64,000 nucleotides of DNA, taken from the NCBI RefSeq assembly GCF_009362845.1, contig NZ_WHNW01000002.1, positions 124,001 through 188,000 of the forward strand, in the 5' to 3' direction. Below the pieces are notes generated by a model that saw nothing but the letters and a program-made list of their open reading frames with translations, did not search any database and had not been told where the DNA came from. The DNA is from Ostreibacterium oceani (GTDB lineage: Bacteria; Pseudomonadota; Gammaproteobacteria; Cardiobacteriales; Ostreibacteriaceae). Shown here piece by piece: positions 55,729-62,303 of the stretch; position 1 is the first letter of the stretch; the number at the start of each line of letters is the position of its first letter. The translations under genes and the position numbers were made by a program.

Positions 55729-57087
55729 TCACATTAATGCCAGGACCTCTTCAATTCGTTTGATACAGACAATTTCCATGCCATTAATTTTTTTACGCGG
55801 CGCATTGGCTGTTGGAATAATGGCACGGGTAAACCCTTGTTTCGCGGCAGCAATAACACGGTCTTCGCCATTCGGCACAGGGCGAATTTCGCCCGCCAGC
55901 CCAATCTCACCAAAAACAATCGTCTTATGATCAACAGGCTGATTTTTAAAGCTAGACAAACACGCGAGCACCACCGCCAAATCCGTTGCCGTCTCAGGCA
56001 TTTTTACGCCACCCACTACATTCACATAGACATCTTGGTCGCCCATTACAATCCCGCAATGGCGAGACAGCACAGCAAGTAACATCGTCAGGCGGCTTTG
56101 ATCCAACCCCAGCGCAACGCGCTTGGGGTGTCCCAGCGCATCGCTGACCAGTGCTTGCAACTCAACCAAGATAGCGCGTGAGCCTTCCCAGCCAACAATA
56201 ATTGTCGAGCCCGCCACGGCGGTTTCTCGCCCTGTAAGAAAAATCGCACTGGGGTTAGTCACGCCTTTGAGGCCTGTCGCGGTCATGGCAAAAATCCCCA
56301 ATTCATTGACAGGACCAAAGCGATTCTTAACCACCCGCAACAGCCGAAACTTAGACGCGGCTTCCCCTTCAAAATACAACACCGTATCAACCATATGCTC
56401 TAATACACGTGGCCCGGCAATCGCGCCTTCCTTGGTCACGTGCCCGATAACAAACACCGTGCAGCCGCTTTGTTTGGCATAGCGCACCAAAGCGGCCGCG
56501 CTCTCGCGAATTTGTGACACAGAACCTGGCGCTGAGCTGAGTGTCGCCGTAAAAATGGTTTGAATCGAATCAATAACCAAGACATCGGGGGCAAAGGATT
56601 GCAAGGTAGCGAGTATTTTCTCTACCTCCGTCTCGGATAAAAACGAAAACTGAGACAAATCTTTGTCCAAACGCTGGCCGCGCAGACTCACTTGTTCCGC
56701 TGACTCTTCACCTGAAATATAAAGGGTTTTCATGCGGCTGGATAAATTCGCGATGGCTTGCAGCAATAACGTCGATTTACCAATCCCTGGATCACCCCCC
56801 AAAAGCACCACTGAGCCTTTGACCACACCCTGCCCCAATACTCGATCAAACTCGCCCATATCAGTAGAGTACGTGATATGCGATTGGCCCTTGACTTGAT
56901 CCAGCGTCACGATGGCTTGGCTTGCACCGCCCGTATAACCGCCGCCACGCGATGGTTTGCTTTGCGCTGCACTGACCTGCTCTTCATCTAGGCTATTCCA
57001 TGCTTTGCAATCCAAACATTGCCCCATCCATTTCGGATAGGTCGCTGCGCATTCTCGGCAGCGGTATTGTGTTTTTGCTTTACTCAT
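55729..57087 (-). CDS. radA: DNA repair helicase RadA
   Basis: RecA-like branch-migration ATPase. The 452-residue protein has a C4 zinc finger (CRECAATYPKWMGQCLDC), Walker A GGDPGIGKST, the RadA-specific KNRFG motif, and a C-terminal Lon-type domain. It follows alr on the minus strand; dnaB-alr-radA is a recurring order. Confidence 0.96.
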   Translation of the reverse strand: MSKAKTQYRCRECAATYPKWMGQCLDCKAWNSLDEEQVSAAQSKPSRGGGYTGGASQAIVTLDQVKGQSHITYSTDMGEFDRVLGQGVVKGSVVLLGGDPGIGKSTLLLQAIANLSSRMKTLYISGEESAEQVSLRGQRLDKDLSQFSFLSETEVEKILATLQSFAPDVLVIDSIQTIFTATLSSAPGSVSQIRESAAALVRYAKQSGCTVFVIGHVTKEGAIAGPRVLEHMVDTVLYFEGEAASKFRLLRVVKNRFGPVNELGIFAMTATGLKGVTNPSAIFLTGRETAVAGSTIIVGWEGSRAILVELQALVSDALGHPKRVALGLDQSRLTMLLAVLSRHCGIVMGDQDVYVNVVGGVKMPETATDLAVVLACLSSFKNQPVDHKTIVFGEIGLAGEIRPVPNGEDRVIAAAKQGFTRAIIPTANAPRKKINGMEIVCIKRIEEVLALM

Positions 57088-57183
57088 GTCGCTATGATGA
57101 CCTTTTTTTGGTGGTTAACAATCAATACGCCCCGCTTATATACCGCTTATATGCCGCTAATTAACGATGATAAACGCGTTTTA

Positions 57184-58254
57184 TTACGCGGTCTGGATAC
57201 ATTTTTTCACCCGCTCAGTTACCGTTGTCAGCAGCTGATGCGGTATGGTGCCCGCGTGTTCGCAAACAATCTCTATCGGCAAGGACTCTCCCCAACAAAT
57301 CACCGCATCGCCAACACCAACCGAATCATCGACCAACACCGCAATCATATCCATCGCAACTCGCCCAACCAGCGGGTACTGCTTCCCTTTGATGACAACG
57401 GGCGTGCCTGTGGGGATAAAACGCGAGTACCCGTCAGCATAGCCGATTTCACAAATCGCAATATACCCGTCAGTTGGCATACGATAGGTTTGCGCATAGC
57501 CGATGGGGTCATTGGCCAAAAAGTGTTTTACCGACAACACACGCGTTTTCAGCGTCATCACAGGGCGTAAATCATGGTCGCTGGCCTGCGTTTCTGCAAA
57601 GGGCGAAGCCCCATACAGGGCGATTCCCGGTCGAATAAAATCTCGATGCGCCTCAGGAAACCGCAAAATACCTGCCGAATTACACAGGCTTTGCTTGCAG
57701 TCAGGGTATTGCTTTGCAAAGGCATCAAATCGTGCGATTTGCACGGCAGTGATTGCCGCATCGGGCAGGTCAGCGCTAGAAAAATGCGTTGATAGCACAA
57801 TTTGCGATGGTGCATACCGCGTTAGCAGTTGTGACATCGCTTGCTCAGCATCCTGCGCCTGAAACCCTAACCGCCCCATGCCCGTGTCATATTTAAACCA
57901 AACCCGTGCAAAAGTCACCGATGCATTAACAAGCCAATGCAACTGCGTCGCTGTTGCCACCATGCACTCAAACCCGTGTTCATCAGCCAGAACAATATCA
58001 GATGGTTCAAAAGGGCCTTCTAGCAATAGAATCGGCTTATCCGCACCTGCCGCTCTAAGCGCCATGGCTTCCTCAATCGAGGCAGTCGCAAACAAATGCG
58101 CCGACGCTAACGCAGAATACACGGCAGTGGCCTCTGAACCATAGGCATTGGCTTTGACTACCGCAACACATTGGCTATTGGGCGCGTGTGCCATCAACAC
58201 CTGTAAATTATGGGTTAGGTTACGACAATTAATGTGTTTTGTTGTGGCACGCAT
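57184..58254 (-). CDS. alr: Alanine racemase
   Basis: PLP enzyme that makes D-alanine for peptidoglycan. The 356-residue protein has Lys34 in VVKANAYG as the PLP lysine and the catalytic Tyr in the EIGYADGYSR region. It also has the RPGIALYGASPF motif. After VVKANAYG the usual His is Ser, a minor change. It lies between dnaB and radA on the minus strand. Confidence 0.96.
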   Translation of the reverse strand: MRATTKHINCRNLTHNLQVLMAHAPNSQCVAVVKANAYGSEATAVYSALASAHLFATASIEEAMALRAAGADKPILLLEGPFEPSDIVLADEHGFECMVATATQLHWLVNASVTFARVWFKYDTGMGRLGFQAQDAEQAMSQLLTRYAPSQIVLSTHFSSADLPDAAITAVQIARFDAFAKQYPDCKQSLCNSAGILRFPEAHRDFIRPGIALYGASPFAETQASDHDLRPVMTLKTRVLSVKHFLANDPIGYAQTYRMPTDGYIAICEIGYADGYSRFIPTGTPVVIKGKQYPLVGRVAMDMIAVLVDDSVGVGDAVICWGESLPIEIVCEHAGTIPHQLLTTVTERVKKCIQTA

Positions 58255-58281
58255 CAGATGAGTCTCAGTTTATACAAGTAA

Positions 58282-58335
58282 CATTCAAACGAGGCATTAT
58301 TCAAACGTGGCATTATTCAAACGGGACATCATTCG
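58282..58335. repeat. 16-bp repeat across the dnaB stop
   Basis: Two full 16-bp units of the cattattcaaacgtgg type plus partial units at each side cover the 3' end of dnaB and the gap to alr. The dnaB stop lies within the array. Confidence 0.85.
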
Positions 58336-59722
58336 TCATTGGCGCGTAATCGACAAACTGTGTATACTCCCCCATAAACGTGAGTTTAACGGTACCAATG
58401 GGACCATTACGCTGTTTGCCGATAATAATCTCTGCGGTTCGATCACGCGCTCGATCCTGTTCGTTCTCACCTGCATAAACTGCATCCCTATAAATAAAGG
58501 CGATTATATCCGCATCTTGCTCGATTGCACCTGATTCACGCAGATCTGACATCACGGGGCGTTTATTGGGTCGCTGCTCCAGGCTTCGATTTAGCTGAGA
58601 CAACGCCATCACGGGGCAGTCAAACTCTTTGGCCAGCATTTTTAGTGAGCGCGAAATTTCAGATACCTGCGTTACCCGCGATTCGTTGCTATCCCGCACT
58701 TCCATCAGCTGCAAATAGTCAACAATCACGAGGCCTAATTCGCCGTTCTCACGCACTAAACGACGACATTTGGCGCGCAATTCTGTCGGTGTTAACCCTG
58801 GGTTATCATCAATAAAGATGGGTGCGTCTGAGAGCAAATGAACCGCATTACGAAGTTTGTTCCACTCTTGGTCTTGTAGTTTGCCTGTCCGCAAATGGGT
58901 TTGATTGATTTGTCCAAGTGCGGCCATTAAACGCATGGTTAGCTGCTCGCCTGGCATTTCTAACGAGAAAAACGCGACATTTTGACGTTTTTCCAAGGCG
59001 ACATTGGTGGCAATGTTCAAACAAAACGCGGTTTTACCCATCGATGGCCGTGCCGCAACAATGACCAAGTCACCTTTATTTAGGCCCGAGGTTGTTTCGT
59101 CTAAATCTTTCCAGCCCGTGGGAACACCGGTAATAACACTGTCCATCTTTGACAGTGCTTGAATGCGTTTTATCGTTTTTGCCGCGACTTGGTTGACTGG
59201 CAAAAAACCGGTGCGTTTGTTGCTTTCGTATTGCTCGGCAATGTCGAATACTTTTTTCTCTGCCAAATCCAATACGTGCTTGGTTTCACGCTTACCTGGA
59301 AAATACCCAAGTTCAGCGATATCGCTACTGGCATCAATCAACTGCCTTAAAATGGACTTTTCACGGACTAATTTGGCATAGACACCGACATTTGCACTGG
59401 AAAGCGTGCGCTCGACAATTTCGAGTATATAGCCCTCGCCGCCAATCGCCGCCAAGTCTTCGTTAGCGCGTAACGCATCAATCACCGTCACAGGGTCAAA
59501 GGGCTGAAACTTAGCGACCAAATCCTCGATTGCGCGAAAAATCATCCGATACGCTTGGCGGTAAAAATCGTTCGAGGATACTTCTTCCGAGACCTTATCC
59601 CAAGCATTATTGTCAATTAATAGTGCACCAATCACGGCAGCCTCTGCCTCGTCAGAGTGAGGCGGCACTTTTAATTGGCTTAGACGCTTTTCAGCGGCAT
59701 TAGAAAATACGGATTCATTCAT
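58313..59722 (-). CDS. dnaB: Replicative DNA helicase DnaB
   Basis: Hexameric helicase at the fork. The 469-residue protein has an N-terminal primase-interaction domain (PPHSDEAEAAVIGALL) and a RecA-like domain with Walker A ARPSMGKT, VIVDYLQLM and SQLNRSLEQRPNKRP motifs. Length is normal and no intein is present. Between it and rplI lies a secreted-protein gene that interrupts the usual rplI-dnaB order. Confidence 0.97.
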   Translation of the reverse strand: MNESVFSNAAEKRLSQLKVPPHSDEAEAAVIGALLIDNNAWDKVSEEVSSNDFYRQAYRMIFRAIEDLVAKFQPFDPVTVIDALRANEDLAAIGGEGYILEIVERTLSSANVGVYAKLVREKSILRQLIDASSDIAELGYFPGKRETKHVLDLAEKKVFDIAEQYESNKRTGFLPVNQVAAKTIKRIQALSKMDSVITGVPTGWKDLDETTSGLNKGDLVIVAARPSMGKTAFCLNIATNVALEKRQNVAFFSLEMPGEQLTMRLMAALGQINQTHLRTGKLQDQEWNKLRNAVHLLSDAPIFIDDNPGLTPTELRAKCRRLVRENGELGLVIVDYLQLMEVRDSNESRVTQVSEISRSLKMLAKEFDCPVMALSQLNRSLEQRPNKRPVMSDLRESGAIEQDADIIAFIYRDAVYAGENEQDRARDRTAEIIIGKQRNGPIGTVKLTFMGEYTQFVDYAPMTNDVPFE

Positions 59723-59902
59723 GGGTTTGTCGGCGCTACTTGCATTGTTTAACCTGTTTGGTTATTTTATCAAAAGATAGGGCATTATAGCGCTTTTATG
59801 CCAGAATACCCATCAATCAACAATAAAGAAAAATAGCGAAAACTGGTCAAAGCCCGATGTTACCAGGGTTATCGTATTTCTCAGCAGTATCCGACAACAA
59901 AA

Positions 59903-60874
59903 TCATATCAATTGACGGCGCCGTATTGTCAGCACAAACAACCCGACCAGCGCTGAGCTTAAGAACAACATTAGCAAGGTCGCCATATTTGAACTAGGTA
60001 CGTTAGCAATGCGTGGTGGAGAACATAAACCAAATACCGAAGTAGGCATCCCCGCTAAATCCATTGGGCCAGCATTCCCTACTAATGTCGACACAGGTGG
60101 TGCAGACAAATTTAATTTAGGCCCAAGTAAAATAGGATCGTTGATGCCACAAAAAACACCAATCTCGTCAGCAGCTGTTTCTTCTAAATAAACACCCACG
60201 TTACCATTTAAAAAAGCCAATCCATTATAAGCATCAATCAAACCTGGCACCACCGCGCCTAATGTACCAGTAGCAACATCTAACGGATAAATACCGACAC
60301 TTCGTTCTGCAATATAGGCGTTATTATTCAAATCAAACGCCAAATCACTGTCACGCATATCGGTGGGCGTCAGGGATGCTGGCAATGGCAACGAAGAAAG
60401 CACCGCACCTGTTGCAGGATCAAGTTCCATCAAATTCTGATCAACCACATTAATAGCATACAAGCGTCCGCTACGATCAAATGCAGCGCCATTAATACTT
60501 GCAGCAGCAATCGGCGAACCTATCGGTGTCGCAATGGCGGTAACAGGGTCTATGCGCACTAATTGACTAGTAGCGGTGGCAGGTGGATTCTCCAACACTA
60601 AGCTTGCATTGACAAATCCGAATAACTGCCCTGCCGTGGTTAGTGCAAGCCCATCCAAAAAAACTGTCGCGCCAGACCCTGACAGCGTAATTCGCGTCGC
60701 AGTGCTTACCGTCAACGGCAAAGCGCTATCATCAATCGTTATGAGGACTGAGTTCTGTGCCGCTGTAGTCGGATTAGTGAGTGCTGTTTTCACCGCATAA
60801 AAAGCCGCTTTAGCAGAGGGAAGTAACGAAAAACTCGCCAACAAATAAAACAAAACAACAGCTATTTTTTTCAT
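59903..60874 (-). CDS. Secreted protein with a CTERM-like tail
   Basis: An exported protein of 323 residues. It has a signal peptide ending near AKA and a beta-rich body with propeller-like strands such as DRSGRLYAINVVDQNLMELDPATG and DLNNNAYIAERSVGIYPLD. The C-terminus has a short Pro-Ser motif, a hydrophobic helix (MATLLMLFLSSALVGLFVL) and an Arg cluster (RRRQ). That pattern resembles IPTL-CTERM sorting signals but without the exact IPTL. An AAGGAG ribosome site supports ATG at 60874. No sortase-like gene is in the window. Confidence 0.68.
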   Translation of the reverse strand: MKKIAVVLFYLLASFSLLPSAKAAFYAVKTALTNPTTAAQNSVLITIDDSALPLTVSTATRITLSGSGATVFLDGLALTTAGQLFGFVNASLVLENPPATATSQLVRIDPVTAIATPIGSPIAAASINGAAFDRSGRLYAINVVDQNLMELDPATGAVLSSLPLPASLTPTDMRDSDLAFDLNNNAYIAERSVGIYPLDVATGTLGAVVPGLIDAYNGLAFLNGNVGVYLEETAADEIGVFCGINDPILLGPKLNLSAPPVSTLVGNAGPMDLAGMPTSVFGLCSPPRIANVPSSNMATLLMLFLSSALVGLFVLTIRRRQLI

Positions 60875-60931
60875 CACAAAACTCCTTATTCCATCTAAAT
60901 AAACTAAATAAAAATTGTACTTCATCTCTCT

Positions 60932-60982
60932 GGTTTAGACAACAAAAACCCCGTCGGCGACGGGGTTTTTGTTGTCTAAACC
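60932..60982 (-). terminator. Long bidirectional terminator after rplI
   Basis: A perfect inverted repeat with 24-base arms and a 3-base loop, including an A-run, CCCCGTC/GACGGGG and a T-run. Read on the minus strand it ends the rpsF-rpsR-rplI transcript; on the other strand it would work as well. Confidence 0.92.
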
Positions 60983-61106
60983 TGCATTCAAGGTGGCACT
61001 TAGTGTGACACTCAACGCAATACTTAGCGTGGATTACGCGCTAGTGTATAACTACATTGAGATACACAGGCAAGACTAATTCAATCAATGAAATTAATCA
61101 ATGGAA

Positions 61107-61556
61107 TTAATCAATACCAATCACTTGTACGGTAATTTCAGCATCAACGTCTGCATGAAAATGCAATGGAATAATAAACTCACCTGTCTGACGAATAGGA
61201 CCCGTTGGCATACGAATTTCATTACGTTCGATAGTAAGTCCCATGGCTGCTGCTTTTTCGACAATATCAATCGAGGTTACCGAACCAAACAAACGGCCTT
61301 CGCCACCTTGTTGGGCTTCGATAATGATTGTTTTATCGGCAACCGCATCGGCTTTGGCTTGTGCAGCATCCAATAGCGCTTGCGCCGCCTTTTCAAGCTC
61401 AGCGCGACGCGCTTCGAATTTTTCGATATTCGCAGGGGTTGCTGGCGTTGCCTTTCCTTTGGGGATTAAGTAATTTCTTCCGTACCCAGGCTTAACGCTT
61501 ACTTGGTCACCTAACCCACCTAATTTGGCAATTTTTTCGAGTAAAATAACTTGCAT
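61107..61556 (-). CDS. rplI: Ribosomal protein L9
   Basis: Large-subunit protein that binds 23S rRNA near the L1 stalk. The 149-residue protein has the MQVILLEKIAKLGGLGDQVSVKPGYGRNYLIP start, a long central helix and the C-terminal globular domain. Length is normal. It is last of the rpsF-rpsR-rplI operon. Confidence 0.97.
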   Translation of the reverse strand: MQVILLEKIAKLGGLGDQVSVKPGYGRNYLIPKGKATPATPANIEKFEARRAELEKAAQALLDAAQAKADAVADKTIIIEAQQGGEGRLFGSVTSIDIVEKAAAMGLTIERNEIRMPTGPIRQTGEFIIPLHFHADVDAEITVQVIGID

Positions 61557-61566
61557 GGTGAGCTCC

Positions 61567-61764
61567 TTAGTGCTTATCTGTGTAAGGAATTAGCGCCAAA
61601 AATCGGGCTTGTTTAACCGCCTTGGCAATTCGTTTTTGTTGCTGAGCAGATGCGCCTGTGACGCGACTTGGGACAATTTTCCCAGCTTCTGTCAAAAAGC
61701 TTTTCAGTACATCTAGCTCTTTGTAATCAATATTTTCTGCTTGGTTTCGTTTCATTTTAGCCAT
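61567..61764 (-). CDS. rpsR: Ribosomal protein S18, short form
   Basis: Small-subunit protein that pairs with S6. The 65-residue protein starts [18 protein letters not shown] and has the [34 protein letters not shown] core. It is about ten residues shorter than E. coli S18, lacking the N-terminal RRRKFCRF segment. A GGGAGG ribosome site fixes ATG at 61764. A longer frame upstream overlaps rpsF and is rejected. Confidence 0.95.
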   Translation of the reverse strand: MAKMKRNQAENIDYKELDVLKSFLTEAGKIVPSRVTGASAQQQKRIAKAVKQARFLALIPYTDKH

Positions 61765-61777
61765 GTTATCCTCCCAA

Positions 61778-62110
61778 TTATGCTTTATCTTTGTCAGTTT
61801 TCGCCAATGGAGAAGGCTCAGTAATGGCCTCATCGCGGCGAACAATCAAATGTCGCAAAATCGCATCGTTGAATTTAAATGCATTTTCAATTTCATCTAG
61901 CGATGTTTGATCACACTCTACATTCATTAGCATATAGTGCGCTTTAACAATCTTGTTAATGGGATAACTTAGCACACGACGACCCCAGTCTTCTGCGCGG
62001 TGGATAGCACCACCATTTTCTTTGACAATCGATGTATAACGCTCGACCATGGTTGGTACCTGCTCGCTTTGATCAGGATGCACCATAAATACAATTTCAT
62101 AATGTCTCAT
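61778..62110 (-). CDS. rpsF: Ribosomal protein S6
   Basis: Small-subunit protein that binds S18 and 16S rRNA. The 110-residue protein has [19 protein letters not shown], the [13 protein letters not shown] segment and an acidic C-terminal tail. It is first of the operon; rpsR begins 13 bp after it. A hairpin that may be the S6:S18 regulatory element lies 31 bp upstream. Confidence 0.96.
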   Translation of the reverse strand: MRHYEIVFMVHPDQSEQVPTMVERYTSIVKENGGAIHRAEDWGRRVLSYPINKIVKAHYMLMNVECDQTSLDEIENAFKFNDAILRHLIVRRDEAITEPSPLAKTDKDKA

Positions 62111-62140
62111 TTAAAGCCCCTTACGGATATTAGTTAAACA

Positions 62141-62160
62141 GCCACTGAGTATTCAGTGGC
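62141..62160 (-). promoter_or_regulatory. Candidate S6:S18 leader hairpin
   Basis: An 8-bp stem GCCACTGA/TCAGTGGC with a 4-base loop lies in the short leader of rpsF, between the putative promoter and ATG. Many bacteria use an S6:S18-binding leader RNA here. The exact CCG-bulge signature of that motif was not verified. Confidence 0.4.
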
Positions 62161-62173
62161 AAGGAGAGCAGCT

Positions 62174-62201
62174 ATTATACCGATAACACACTAAACTGCA
62201 A
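62174..62201 (-). promoter_or_regulatory. Putative rpsF operon promoter
   Basis: On the minus strand, TTGCAG and a perfect TATAAT are separated by 16 bp. The implied start is about 55 bases before the rpsF ATG. Confidence 0.5.
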
Positions 62202-62264
62202 CTGATTATTTTGCGTGATTAATGTTATTAATCTGTTATCAATCGCATCGCGATGGCGCTGACA

Positions 62265-62303
62265 CTTCATTGTAGCGCTTCATTGTAACGCTTCATTGCA
62301 GCA
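62265..62303 (-). repeat. 13-bp tandem repeat across the stop of the edge gene
   Basis: Three copies of cttcattgtagcg with small changes. The stop codon of the gene at the right edge lies in the third copy. Confidence 0.88.

Noticed and set aside
57019-57570. Plus-strand frame spanning the radA-alr gap
   Set aside because: It runs antisense through alr and has no recognisable domain.
61765-61845. Longer frame for rpsR
   Set aside because: It overlaps rpsF, and GGGAGG stands directly before the ATG at 61764.
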